Assembly: GCA_049299895.1 (NCBI GenBank) | Contig: JBAQYF010000026.1 | Coordinates: 124,001-188,000, forward strand | DNA length: 64,000 nt | Origin: CAIYYO01 sp049299895 | GTDB lineage: Archaea; Altiarchaeota; Altiarchaeia; IMC4; QMZM01 | Reading direction: 5' to 3' | Shown here: in pieces, positions 8,851-16,630 of the stretch | Layout of the letters: every line of letters starts with the position of its first letter | How positions within the stretch are numbered: the first letter of the stretch is position 1 | Notes under the pieces: model-generated | Database searches by the model: none | What the model saw: only the letters and a program-made list of their open reading frames with translations | What the model was told of the DNA's origin: nothing | Made by a program: the position numbers and the translations under genes

Positions 8851-9985
8851 GGAACCCTTCCGCCATCTTGTGGTCAAATGCGTCTTTCTTGTCGTATGTG
8901 GCCAAGGCCAGGTTGTACAGAGAGTTAGGAGATTCTCTTCCGACGACGATCATGTTCCCCTTGTATAGTTTCAGTCGGATCATTCCTGTTACTACTTCCT
9001 GGCTCTTGTCCATGAACGCGTCTATGTCCTCTTTCAGGGGCTCAAGCCACTGGCCGAAGTAGACCATCTGGGACCATTTGTTCTCAAGGATCTCCTTGAA
9101 CAGATTCTCTTCCCTTGTTAGGGTGAGGCGTTCCAGTTCGCGGTGCGCTTCAAGCAGTGCGACAGCTGCGGGGCATTCGTATACTTCGCGTGATTTGATC
9201 CCGACGAGGCGGTCTTCTATCATGTCTATTCTTCCGATGGCGTTGCTGCCGCATATCTGATTCAGTTTATATATCAGTTCCAGTTCAGGCATCCTTTTCC
9301 CGTTCAGGCCGACCGGTATCCCTTTTTCGAATTCTATTTCCACGTAAACAGGTTTGTCCGGCGCCGCCTGCGGAGAAACAGTCCAGCGGAATGCGTCTTC
9401 TCCGGGTTCTTTCATCGGGTTTTCGAGGACCCCTGATTCGATGCTCCTGCACCACAGGTTTTCGTCTACGCTGTAAGGCGATTTCCCCGGGGGGACCGGG
9501 ATGTTGTGTTTTTGTGCGTATTTCACGGACTCATCCCTTGTCAGGCCCCATTCGCGGACAGGCGCAAGGATCTTCAGGTCGGGGTTCATCCCTCTGACCG
9601 AGAGCTCGAAACGCACCTGGTCGTTGCCCTTCCCGGTCGCGCCGTGGGATACTGAATCTGCGCCTTCTTTTGTAGCGATCTCTGCAAGGTATTTCCCGAT
9701 GAGCGGCCTTGCAAGCGCCGTTCCGAGGGGGTACTTGCCCTCGTACAATGCGTTTGCCTTAATCGCCGGATTGATGTAGTCTCTTACGAATTCTTCCCGT
9801 ACGTCGATACTGTAAGTCTTGATCGCGCCCGTCTTCTTGGCCTTTTCTTCTATCTCTTTGAGGTCTTTTTCTCCCTGGCCTAGTTCCAGGGTCAATGTTA
9901 TGACGTCGGTCTTATAGTGTTCCTGCAGCCATTTGATGCATACTGACGTGTCCAATCCGCCGGAATAGGCAAGCACTGTTTTCAT
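8795..9985 (-). CDS. argG: Argininosuccinate synthase
   Basis: 396 residues, full length for the family. The N-terminal ATP pyrophosphatase loop AYSGGLDTSVCIKWL is intact, and downstream stretches (HGATGKGNDQVRFEL, EDRLVGIKSREVYE) are conserved ArgG sequence. The enzyme joins citrulline and aspartate with ATP to make argininosuccinate in arginine synthesis. It is divergent from pyrB across a 103-base spacer. argH lies about 2 kb away on the same strand, so arginine and pyrimidine genes, both consuming carbamoyl phosphate and aspartate, sit together. Confidence 0.96.
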   Translation of the reverse strand: MKTVLAYSGGLDTSVCIKWLQEHYKTDVITLTLELGQGEKDLKEIEEKAKKTGAIKTYSIDVREEFVRDYINPAIKANALYEGKYPLGTALARPLIGKYLAEIATKEGADSVSHGATGKGNDQVRFELSVRGMNPDLKILAPVREWGLTRDESVKYAQKHNIPVPPGKSPYSVDENLWCRSIESGVLENPMKEPGEDAFRWTVSPQAAPDKPVYVEIEFEKGIPVGLNGKRMPELELIYKLNQICGSNAIGRIDMIEDRLVGIKSREVYECPAAVALLEAHRELERLTLTREENLFKEILENKWSQMVYFGQWLEPLKEDIDAFMDKSQEVVTGMIRLKLYKGNMIVVGRESPNSLYNLALATYDKKDAFDHKMAEGFLKLWGLPIEMVGRRRMKK

Positions 9986-10063
9986 CTTCGCTTTATCTAT
10001 TAAATCAGGGAAATTAAAATCGGAGTATGCCCGGCAAATGAGGGGTTTATATTACATTAAGAG

Positions 10064-10075
10064 TACTATATAGTA
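10064..10075. promoter_or_regulatory. 12-bp palindrome before pyrB
   Basis: TACTATATAGTA is a perfect palindrome ending 13 bases before the pyrB ATG (10089), just downstream of a TATA-like TTTATATTA at about 10047-10055. Its position over the expected transcription start would suit a repressor site. It could also be a chance AT-rich palindrome. Confidence 0.3.
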
Positions 10076-10088
10076 TAGGTGTTCTAAG

Positions 10089-11012
10089 ATGAAGTGGACT
10101 AAAAGACACATTATCTCTATCCGGGACTTTTCCAGGGAGGAGATAGACTATGTTCTAAAAAAATCGGCGGAGATGGAGAGCAAACTCAACAGCGAGAAAA
10201 CGTCTTCGCTTATGAAGAATAAGATCCTTGCCAATCTCTTTTTCGAGCCATCCACCAGGACGAGGATGTCCTTTGAGGCAGCGATGAAGAAGATGGGCGG
10301 CCTCACGATCGGTTTTGACAGCGGTGAAGTGAGCAGCGAGGTCAAAGGCGAGACCATCGTAGACACCGTGAAGATAACCTCCGGATACTCTGACGTGATC
10401 GTGATAAGGCACCCTGTCGAGGGCTCTGCGCGTCTCGCAAGCGAGCATTCCGATGTCCCAGTCATCAACGGAGGCGACGGCGCGAACCAGCACCCCACCC
10501 AGACTCTTCTGGACCTTTATACCATAAAGAAAGAGTTCAAGAAACTGGACGGACTCAGTATCTGCATAGTCGGAGACCTGAAATACGGCCGCACCGTTCA
10601 TTCTCTTACGAATGCGCTGGAGAATTACGGGGTGGACCTGTGTTTTATTTCCCCTCAGGAGCTCAGGATGCCCAGGGGGATGGTAAAGGACCTGGAAGAA
10701 AAAGGCATAAATGTGAGGGAAACAAGCAAACTCAACGTCAAAGACGCGGACGTCATATACGTCACAAGGATACAGAAGGAGCGTTTCCCGGATCCTCAGG
10801 AATATGAACGCGTAAAGGATGCCTTCGTCCTGGACCTGCAGGCGCTTGAAGGAATGAACGAGGATGCGATAATCATGCATCCCCTGCCCAGGGTTACGGA
10901 AATAAACCCGGAGATAGACGGAACAAAATATGCAAGGTACTTCCAGCAGGCCAAGAACGGGATACCCGTGAGGATGGCACTCCTGGCGCTTGTATCGGAA
11001 GTTGATTTTTAG
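10089..11012 (+). CDS. pyrB: Aspartate carbamoyltransferase catalytic chain
   Basis: 307 residues. The carbamoyl-phosphate site STRTR (55-59, in FFEPSTRTRMSFE) and the aspartate-loop region (HPLPRVTEI) are conserved. It catalyses carbamoyl phosphate plus aspartate to carbamoyl aspartate, the committed pyrimidine step. The regulatory chain pyrI lies 0.5 kb downstream on the same strand, separated by two small zinc-ribbon genes. All four are closely packed and probably one transcript. The next gene starts 7 bases after this stop. Confidence 0.96.
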   Translation: MKWTKRHIISIRDFSREEIDYVLKKSAEMESKLNSEKTSSLMKNKILANLFFEPSTRTRMSFEAAMKKMGGLTIGFDSGEVSSEVKGETIVDTVKITSGYSDVIVIRHPVEGSARLASEHSDVPVINGGDGANQHPTQTLLDLYTIKKEFKKLDGLSICIVGDLKYGRTVHSLTNALENYGVDLCFISPQELRMPRGMVKDLEEKGINVRETSKLNVKDADVIYVTRIQKERFPDPQEYERVKDAFVLDLQALEGMNEDAIIMHPLPRVTEINPEIDGTKYARYFQQAKNGIPVRMALLALVSEVDF

Positions 11013-11019
11013 GTGCGAA

Positions 11020-11262
11020 ATGACTGAAAAAGATGTCAAGGCCTGCATTAGATGCGGCAGCAAGGACCTGAAATGGGCGTCCAAATCGGAAGAGGGTATA
11101 ATGGCAAAGGAGGGGATGAGATTTACCGGGGTTGCTGGAGGATCTGCTTCAATAGCTTACAAATGTGAGAACTGCGGTTATGTAGGTTATCCGATCATCT
11201 TTGATTCAGAAAAGGACAGACTGAAATTTTCAGAATTGAAAAAGAAAGAGAAAACCAAGTAA
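11020..11262 (+). CDS. Small zinc-ribbon protein
   Basis: 80 residues from ATG 11020, preceded by AGGTG at 11011-11015. It has two CxxC pairs (CIRCG near residue 8 and CENCGYVGYP near 50) that would bind one zinc. Between them lies a Gly/Ala-rich loop, and a Lys/Glu-rich tail follows. The function is unknown. It sits in the pyrB-pyrI unit and is followed 7 bases later by a shorter protein of the same design, which suggests a tandem duplication. Confidence 0.75.
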   Translation: MTEKDVKACIRCGSKDLKWASKSEEGIMAKEGMRFTGVAGGSASIAYKCENCGYVGYPIIFDSEKDRLKFSELKKKEKTK

Positions 11263-11269
11263 TCAAAGA

Positions 11270-11479
11270 ATGGACCAAAAAGAATCACCAAGCGGATCAA
11301 CAGGAATCAAAGCCTGTATGAGCTGCGCAAGCATGCTGATAACCCCATGCAACCTTAAAAGGCATGCCATGACGACGTATATATGCGAGGACTGCGGATG
11401 GATCGGCGGAGCCGCAACCTATAAGAGCGAATCCGATAGGCAAAAATACATAGCTCAAAAGAAAAATGGAAGACAGTAG
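11270..11479 (+). CDS. Second small zinc-ribbon protein
   Basis: 69 residues with paired cysteines CMSC and CEDCGW. The C-terminal layout TYKSESDRQKY is similar to SEKDRLKF in the preceding gene, so the two are probably paralogues. The ATG at 11270 is 7 bases after the upstream stop. Its 3' end may overlap the reading frame of pyrI if pyrI starts early. No function can be assigned; binding of RNA, or of a subunit of the neighbouring ATCase, is speculation. Confidence 0.68.
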   Translation: MDQKESPSGSTGIKACMSCASMLITPCNLKRHAMTTYICEDCGWIGGAATYKSESDRQKYIAQKKNGRQ

Positions 11480-11516
11480 ATCCCAGGCAAAGGATGATGA
11501 AAAGGACGATGAGCGA

Positions 11517-11951
11517 ATGAAGATCAAACTCATCAAAAAAGGCGTCGTGATAGATCACATCGCAAGCGGCCGCGCACTTGAAGTCCTGCGCATACTGGGC
11601 ATAGGGGAAGATTACGAGGACGAGGTGTCGCTCGCAATGAACGTACCAAGCAAAAGCATGGGCAAGAAAGACATAGTAAAAGTAGAGAACAGGGACATTA
11701 AGACCTACGAGATAAACAAGATAGCAGTCATCGCCCCAAAGGCTTCGATAAACCGCATAGAGGATTACAAGGTATTCAAAAAAGAAAAAGTCGTCCTGCC
11801 AAACGAGATCATCGGCATAGTGAAATGCTCCAATCCCCAGTGCGTGTCTAACAAATGCAGGGAACCTGTAAAGTCGTCCTTCAGGGTTCTTCAGAGGGAC
11901 CCGCTCATAATAAGCTGCAAATACTGCGAAAGAGAGGCTAAAGGACTTTAG
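11517..11951 (+). CDS. pyrI: Aspartate carbamoyltransferase regulatory chain
   Basis: 144 residues from ATG 11517, where the text begins MKIKLIKKGVVIDHIASG as in other PyrI proteins. An in-frame ATG at 11466 would add 17 charged residues and overlap the previous gene. The nucleotide-binding N-terminal domain is followed by a C-terminal zinc domain with CSNPQC and CKYC. It binds CTP/ATP and controls PyrB in the c6r6 complex. The TAG stop overlaps the argH stop on the other strand. Confidence 0.93.
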   Translation: MKIKLIKKGVVIDHIASGRALEVLRILGIGEDYEDEVSLAMNVPSKSMGKKDIVKVENRDIKTYEINKIAVIAPKASINRIEDYKVFKKEKVVLPNEIIGIVKCSNPQCVSNKCREPVKSSFRVLQRDPLIISCKYCEREAKGL

Positions 11952-13423
11952 AGTAGTTCCTTTATTGCCTTTTCAGTAGTCTTCTTTGCGGCTTCGGTCT
12001 TCTCTTCCTTCTTATTAATATCGAGTTCCCACGCCGCAGTCCTTTCCCTCAGCTGTTTGATCATCCGCTTCACTTCGGACGGGGCAGTCCCGCCAAGACT
12101 ATTATTCCGAGAGGCGACCGCTGCGGGATCCAGTATTTCTGATAACGCTCCGGAAGATATCTCTACTCCCTCCTTTTTGAGGAGCGATAACACAGTCCTT
12201 ATGTCTCTGAAATCCTTTTTCCCGGTTGAAAGGTCCTTCACGATCCCGCCCGTTATCTCGTATGCCTTGCGGAAAGCTATTCCCCTCTCTCTTACAAGGT
12301 AGTTTGCAAGCTCTGTTGCCGTAGAATAATCGGCGTATACGGATTCTGACATGCGTTCCTTGTTGATCTTTGCGTCTGACAGCCCTGCGTTGAGCACCGT
12401 AAGCGAGCCTTTGACGACAGACAATGCATTCCACAGAAGCTCTCTATCTTCCTGCATGTCTCTGTTGTAGCCCGATGGGAGGCCTTTCATCAAAGTCAGG
12501 ACCTGGAATAATGCGCCGTACACGCGGCCCGTCTTTCCGCGCACGAGCTCCGCCATATCCGGGTTCTTCTTCTGGGGCATGATGGAACTCCCGGTAGCAA
12601 AGCCGTCGGAGAATTCGATGAAGCGGAATTCATAGCTGCTCCAGAGAACCAGCTCTTCTGCCAGCTTGGACAAATTGCACATGAGTATGGAGAGCGCCGC
12701 AAGCGTTTCCAATATGTGATCGCGCGAGCTGACAGCGTCAAGCGCATGCACATGGACCGAATCGAATCCAAGGAGTTTTGCAGCATACTCCCTGTCCGTC
12801 GGAAATGACGTGCCGGATAATGCGCCGGAACCAAGGGGACACGTATTGACATGCGCGTATGCCCCGTTCAGCCGGTCCAGGTCCCTCATAAGCATGCTCG
12901 CATAGGAACTCGCCCAGTAGCCGAATGTTATCGGCTGCGCATGCTGCGTATGAGTATAGCCGGGCATAATGGTTGCTGCGTTCTTATCCGCCAAATCAAG
13001 CAGCGTCTTTTGCAATACAAGCGCATATGAAACAACGCCCAGAAGCTCTTTTCTAAGATGCAATTTCGTATCGGTCAGCACCTGATCGTTCCTTGAGCGC
13101 GCAGTATGCATCCTGCCGCCGTAGTCGATGCCGCATTTGCCGATAACGTAGTTCTCTATGTTTATGTGGATGTCCTCAAGGTTCTCATCTAATTGGAATT
13201 TACCCCCCGAATATTCTTTTTCTACATCAACAAGAGCCTTCAATATCTTACCTGCATCTTCCCGGGAGATAATCCCCTGCTTAGCCAGCATTAAGACATG
13301 TGCCTTACTTCCCCAGACATCTTCAGAGAACATCTCTTTGTCTGTTTCAAGAGACGAGGAATATTCCAAAAGCGCGGGAGCTATCCCTCCCTTGAACCTG
13401 CCGCGTAGCATCTTAGAACCCAT
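11948..13423 (-). CDS. argH: Argininosuccinate lyase
   Basis: 491 residues. It carries the fumarase/aspartase superfamily signature GSSIMPQKKNPD with the catalytic serine loop, plus GYTHTQHAQP. It splits argininosuccinate to arginine and fumarate. ATG 13423 is used; an ATG four codons later (13411) is an alternative. A TATA-like AATATATG on the minus strand at about 13436-13445 suggests an own promoter with a very short leader, even though accessory genes lie immediately upstream on the same strand. Confidence 0.95.
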   Translation of the reverse strand: MGSKMLRGRFKGGIAPALLEYSSSLETDKEMFSEDVWGSKAHVLMLAKQGIISREDAGKILKALVDVEKEYSGGKFQLDENLEDIHINIENYVIGKCGIDYGGRMHTARSRNDQVLTDTKLHLRKELLGVVSYALVLQKTLLDLADKNAATIMPGYTHTQHAQPITFGYWASSYASMLMRDLDRLNGAYAHVNTCPLGSGALSGTSFPTDREYAAKLLGFDSVHVHALDAVSSRDHILETLAALSILMCNLSKLAEELVLWSSYEFRFIEFSDGFATGSSIMPQKKNPDMAELVRGKTGRVYGALFQVLTLMKGLPSGYNRDMQEDRELLWNALSVVKGSLTVLNAGLSDAKINKERMSESVYADYSTATELANYLVRERGIAFRKAYEITGGIVKDLSTGKKDFRDIRTVLSLLKKEGVEISSGALSEILDPAAVASRNNSLGGTAPSEVKRMIKQLRERTAAWELDINKKEEKTEAAKKTTEKAIKELL

Positions 13424-13464
13424 CGTATTATCACCACATATATTATTAATTTAGTAGTATAAAC

Positions 13465-14595
13465 CTATGTGCCAACAGCCTTCTTTAACCTATCTAATTG
13501 TATTTCTTTAAATTTACTTTCGCATGGTTCAATAACTTCGGATTTAAAGAAACTAGCTAGAGACTCGATAGAAGCGTACGAACTGGATTTTAGAACCCAT
13601 GGGTATTTCTGGAAATCACTGAACAGACCATATTCCTCCATAGAATCATCCCGCAGAGGCTTGACGGGCACCTGTAAATCGGGAATGATTGCTTGAAGCT
13701 CTTGAGGGACAGATCTAGCGTCACTCACATCAACAAGGATAAACTTAGATAAATGTGCAAGAGTCCTCACAGTTTCGGTAAAATCTCGATTAAACGGCTT
13801 TTCAAAGTCAAACAAAACAGGAACATAACCATACTTTCTGAGTTCCCTTTTGATGAAATCAAGCACCTTCTTTCTTTCAGGAGTGAAACGACCCAGAATT
13901 AAAACAAGTTTAGAGGTAATGGAATCAACTATGTCACGGATTTTTTTGTTGTTAATAAGCAGATAAATGAATTGGGCAACTTCAAGATTCTCGACAGTAA
14001 TCGCATTATTGCACTCAGCGGTTATCCTAAGGCTAGATTGATCTTGAGGAATGCCCTTTAAATCCCATGCGGAGATGCCATAAACGGCACAACCGGTAAA
14101 TATTGAATTAGAGACATCAGTTTGAATTAATGAAGCACACTTCAGATCTCCATTAGTCAGATTAGCATGGCTGAGATTTACGCCGATTAAACGAGCAGTA
14201 GATAGCTGCACATTACTGAGTTCAGCTCGAGTTAAGTTCACATTAAGCATATTTGTAGCCTCCAAATGTGTGCGGTTAAATTTTGCATCGATTAGATTTA
14301 CATTATTTAATGTCGAAAAACTCAGGTTAGCATCGCTTAAATCAGCTTCTTTAATATCTACATTTGTTATAAACATACTACTTAGATTTGCATTTCTTAA
14401 GTTTATGCCATCTAATTCATCACACAGCATACTTGGAATCTCAGTAATTTTGTCTCCTAAATTGCAGATACCAGAAGACTCACCGAACAAAGTCAATGAG
14501 GTAAGATTTATAGGTATCTTCGGATTATCTTCCCTCCAGCTATTCCACACATCCACGCCCTTACTAAGAATTTTGAGCTGTTCTTTACTAGCCAT
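13465..14595 (-). CDS. Pentapeptide-repeat protein with C-terminal TIR-like domain
   Basis: 376 residues. Residues about 65-185 are pentapeptide repeats of the A(N/D)LSx type (LRNANLSS, EADLSDANLS, LTRAELSNVQ), which form a right-handed beta-helix. The C-terminal part from about residue 225 has a Rossmann/TIR-like pattern. A strand LVLILGRF is followed by a helix ERKKVLDFIKREL, a strand VPVLFDFE and LSKFILVDVSDA. TIR-like domains serve as NAD hydrolases or signal receptors in defence and stress systems; the enzyme activity here is inferred. It follows the AlbA_2 gene by 3 bases, so they form an operon. AT content is higher than in neighbouring housekeeping genes, suggesting transfer. Confidence 0.72.
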   Translation of the reverse strand: MASKEQLKILSKGVDVWNSWREDNPKIPINLTSLTLFGESSGICNLGDKITEIPSMLCDELDGINLRNANLSSMFITNVDIKEADLSDANLSFSTLNNVNLIDAKFNRTHLEATNMLNVNLTRAELSNVQLSTARLIGVNLSHANLTNGDLKCASLIQTDVSNSIFTGCAVYGISAWDLKGIPQDQSSLRITAECNNAITVENLEVAQFIYLLINNKKIRDIVDSITSKLVLILGRFTPERKKVLDFIKRELRKYGYVPVLFDFEKPFNRDFTETVRTLAHLSKFILVDVSDARSVPQELQAIIPDLQVPVKPLRDDSMEEYGLFSDFQKYPWVLKSSSYASIESLASFFKSEVIEPCESKFKEIQLDRLKKAVGT

Positions 14596-14598
14596 CGA

Positions 14599-15981
14599 TC
14601 AATTGAATTTTTCTTCGTTTAATATGTAATATGCTCCCCTGTAAGTCCCTTTCTTTTTCAAATACTTAAATCTCAGCAACTCATGTATGTCCTTAATAGC
14701 TGTCGGTATGGATACGCTGTTTATCTTTGCATATACCTCGGATTTGATAGTCCCATTTTGCCGCAGGTATTCTATTGCTTTAATCTGCCGGGGGTTAAGG
14801 TCTTTTAATTCCTCGATAGGTTTAAGCGCCGCTTTCATATTTGTCAAGACAACTCTAAAGAAGCAGCCGCTATAATCAAACACCGGATCTTTTAACCCGG
14901 CCTTCCTCATCCCATTAATCATTCGAGGTACGCCAGTCCCCAATCCTTCGACGTAATTATAATCTCTCAGTAAGTGATATGTGATTGAATTTCTTTGTAC
15001 CGACTGCATGCCGAACTTCTCAGGAGATAAAGCTGCAGGGAGCGTTCCAGGACTTATTATTTCCATGTGATCGTCAAATATGTTCACCTGTATTGCATCC
15101 CGGCTAAAGTAGTCCCTATGAGCTACTGCATTGACTATAGCTTCTCGTATCACAGATAAAGGGTACTCATATATTTCCTCCCTTTGTGCCGATTCTCCCG
15201 TAAGCTTTAACTGTTTTGACAGGTTCTGCTTAATGAACGCAATTGAGGATTCTATCTGGTTGACAACATCGCTCTGAACAAGTTTGTACGCCAGTATGTC
15301 AACTGCCTCGGTTCCTGAGAATTTCACAAGTTTTACCTCTGCTTGAGGTATAAAATAAGTAGGGTTTTTAGAGTAGAATAAAACCGCAGCATTCTTTATT
15401 TTCAGATTGCCGTTATCAGTAGCAAGCCGCAGACTGAGTAGAAAATCCTTTATAGAATGTGTTTCCAGGTAATGCGTTTGCTTCCTTAGCTCAAGAAACT
15501 TTCGCACCTTAACTACATCAATATCATCTAGTTTAGCATCGCTTACGGACTCGTCAAAGCATAGTATATGCCGGTTTCTCAAGTATTCAAGCATCGTCAG
15601 ACCGTCCAGCTTCTGTATAGACGTACCCGCACGCACGTAGATTACCCCCTGGAAAGTATAGAAGTTCCCATCACTAGCCTTGTGGACAGTGATGGCCAAA
15701 ATATGCTTCCCATCGAGGACATACATTTTTTGAGATATTAAAGGAGGTGATTTCACGTCCTGTGATGCTGCAGATACTTTCCTCTGCAAGTCGTCAAGAT
15801 CGCCCGTCAGCCCGACTATCTCGCCCCCAGGACTTACGCCAATAATGATCGTCCCGCCGATTGTGTTAGCCAACGCACATATGTTACGGGCGAGTTTTTC
15901 ACGACCTGGAAAAGAGGTTTTAAGCTCCACCTCCTGTGATTCCCCTGCCCCAATTAATTTCGTGATTTGCTGCGCGTCCAT
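14599..15981 (-). CDS. Schlafen/AlbA_2-domain ATP-binding protein with winged helix
   Basis: 460 residues. The N-terminal AlbA_2 (Schlafen AAA_4) domain is shown by EVELKTSFPG, NICALANTIGGTIIIGV. A GHKL-like ATP-binding region follows (IREAIVNAVAHRDY, GLGTGVPRMI), then a C-terminal winged-helix domain (about residues 385-455). Such proteins act as DNA-binding regulators or as parts of defence modules. It is the first gene of a two-gene unit with the pentapeptide/TIR-like protein. It starts 22 bases from a perfect 35-bp repeat that occurs twice upstream, so self-regulation through those repeats is likely but unproven. AT-rich and probably acquired. Confidence 0.8.
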   Translation of the reverse strand: MDAQQITKLIGAGESQEVELKTSFPGREKLARNICALANTIGGTIIIGVSPGGEIVGLTGDLDDLQRKVSAASQDVKSPPLISQKMYVLDGKHILAITVHKASDGNFYTFQGVIYVRAGTSIQKLDGLTMLEYLRNRHILCFDESVSDAKLDDIDVVKVRKFLELRKQTHYLETHSIKDFLLSLRLATDNGNLKIKNAAVLFYSKNPTYFIPQAEVKLVKFSGTEAVDILAYKLVQSDVVNQIESSIAFIKQNLSKQLKLTGESAQREEIYEYPLSVIREAIVNAVAHRDYFSRDAIQVNIFDDHMEIISPGTLPAALSPEKFGMQSVQRNSITYHLLRDYNYVEGLGTGVPRMINGMRKAGLKDPVFDYSGCFFRVVLTNMKAALKPIEELKDLNPRQIKAIEYLRQNGTIKSEVYAKINSVSIPTAIKDIHELLRFKYLKKKGTYRGAYYILNEEKFN

Positions 15982-16002
15982 GATAGTGCAAGAAACTTAA
16001 TA

Positions 16003-16037
16003 TAAGTAATTAGTAAATTAAAGTAATTTAAAGTAAA
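16003..16037. repeat. 35-bp direct repeat, copy 1
   Basis: A 35-base AT-rich sequence identical to 16080-16114, starting 22 bases upstream of the AlbA_2 gene start. Inside it AAGTAATT and AAAGTAA words recur, giving an iteron-like look. The region 15982-16249 holds no convincing gene. A 71-residue hydrophobic reading frame there is explained by the AT-rich repeats. The position suits an operator for the two-gene unit. Confidence 0.8.
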
Positions 16038-16079
16038 TAAATACCCCCTGCAAAAATGAGAACTAGGAATAAGTTAATG

Positions 16080-16114
16080 TAAGTAATTAGTAAATTAAAG
16101 TAATTTAAAGTAAA
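16080..16114. repeat. 35-bp direct repeat, copy 2
   Basis: The second copy is identical to 16003-16037 and lies 77 bases away. The spacer between copies is unrelated and less AT-rich. Perfect conservation of such AT-rich sequence suggests recent duplication or selection as a protein-binding site. Confidence 0.8.
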
Positions 16115-16249
16115 ATTAGAACTGTTGGTACAGCAGCTACAATATACGTACAGAAAAAGGAGCCAATGAATTAAAGAAGAAAAATAGAGAATCTTTAAAG
16201 CCAAAATACTATATAATAAACTCAGCGCGAAGTAAAAAAACATTTATTT

Positions 16250-16337
16250 GCCGAGGTGGCAGAGCCTGGTTTAACGCGCAAGCCTGGAAAGCTTGTTTCT
16301 CGAAAGGGAAGCTTGAGTTCAAATCTCAACCTCGGCG
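16250..16337 (+). tRNA. tRNA-Ser (GGA anticodon)
   Basis: The acceptor arm GCCGAGG (16250-16256) pairs with CCTCGGC (16330-16336), followed by discriminator G. The anticodon stem CAAGC/GCTTG encloses the loop CTGGAAA, giving anticodon GGA. A long variable arm (class II) and a T-loop TTCAAAT are present, as expected for serine. There is no intron. A TATA-like TATATAAT lies at 16210-16217. Hairpin modules begin 6 bases after the 3' end, and the last 19 bases are repeated 288 bases downstream. Confidence 0.95.
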
Positions 16338-16342
16338 AGCCT

Positions 16343-16437
16343 CCCTTCTTTAGAAGGGATTGCTTCACCCCCAAAGCGCCCTTGAAGGGCATGCCAGCGC
16401 AAGCTGGCAAAGAAGGGGTGGCCCTTGTTGGGCCACT
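16343..16437 (+). repeat. Multi-hairpin module downstream of tRNA-Ser (copy 1)
   Basis: Four short hairpins in a row. CCCTTCT-TT-AGAAGGG is at 16343-16358; GCCCTT-GAAGGGC follows at about 16378-16390. GCCAGC-GCAA-GCTGGC (GNRA-type loop) is at about 16393-16408, and TGGCCC-TTGTT-GGGCCA at about 16419-16435. A linker CACCCCCAAAG separates the first two. The same order recurs at 16631-16715 and, reversed, at 25651-25715 with different but still complementary arms. The translated peptide reading through it (PKSPKGCQRKLAK-like in other copies) is a by-product. Confidence 0.75.
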
Positions 16438-16518
16438 GTAAATATTCCTGTTAGACGCTCCTTTTCTATATTTCGTTAGTGGGACTTTATGCCGCATACG
16501 GGGGTCAGGTGCCTAAAG

Positions 16519-16566
16519 GTGCCCTGTGAGGGCATGCCTGTCAGGCACATGCAGGCGGTGCCTGCA
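16519..16566 (+). repeat. Further short hairpins, related to the tRNA-Arg locus
   Basis: GCCCT-GTG-AGGGC starts near 16521. GCCTG-T-CAGGC is near 16535-16545, and TGCAGGC-GGT-GCCTGCA lies at 16550-16566. The last is a sibling of TGCAGGC-TTT-GCCTGCA at 25729-25745: same arms, different loop. ATGC words link the hairpins. Together with the flanking modules they fill the 452-base gene-free stretch 16338-16789. Confidence 0.65.
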
Positions 16567-16605
16567 AATACCAAAACTACATGGTTGAAACCACGCGATT
16601 TGGGT

Positions 16606-16624
16606 TTCAAATCTCAACCTCGGC
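16606..16624 (+). repeat. Duplicated 3' end of tRNA-Ser
   Basis: 19 bases identical to the T-loop and acceptor 3' strand of tRNA-Ser (16318-16336). A degenerate T-arm-like sequence precedes it (16600 onward), but there is no matching 5' half, so it is not a functional tRNA. This is the type of scar left by integration at a tRNA 3' end, or by duplication of the tRNA end together with the hairpin module that follows it. Confidence 0.75.
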
Positions 16625-16630
16625 AAACAT

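Noticed and set aside
10155..11084. 309-residue minus-strand frame opposite pyrB
   Set aside because: Exactly antisense to pyrB, His/Phe/Val-rich, with no promoter or ribosome site.
16003..16114. CRISPR-like reading of the 35-bp direct repeats
   Set aside because: Only two copies, a 42-base spacer occurring once, very AT-rich repeat without a palindrome, and no cas genes nearby.
16028..16243. 71-residue hydrophobic reading frame on the minus strand
   Set aside because: It is made of the AT-rich 35-bp repeats and their spacer, has no ribosome site, and its Leu/Ile/Tyr-rich text is what AT-rich DNA gives by chance.
16600..16626. A second tRNA gene
   Set aside because: Only the T-loop and acceptor 3' strand are present; no complementary 5' acceptor strand or anticodon arm upstream.
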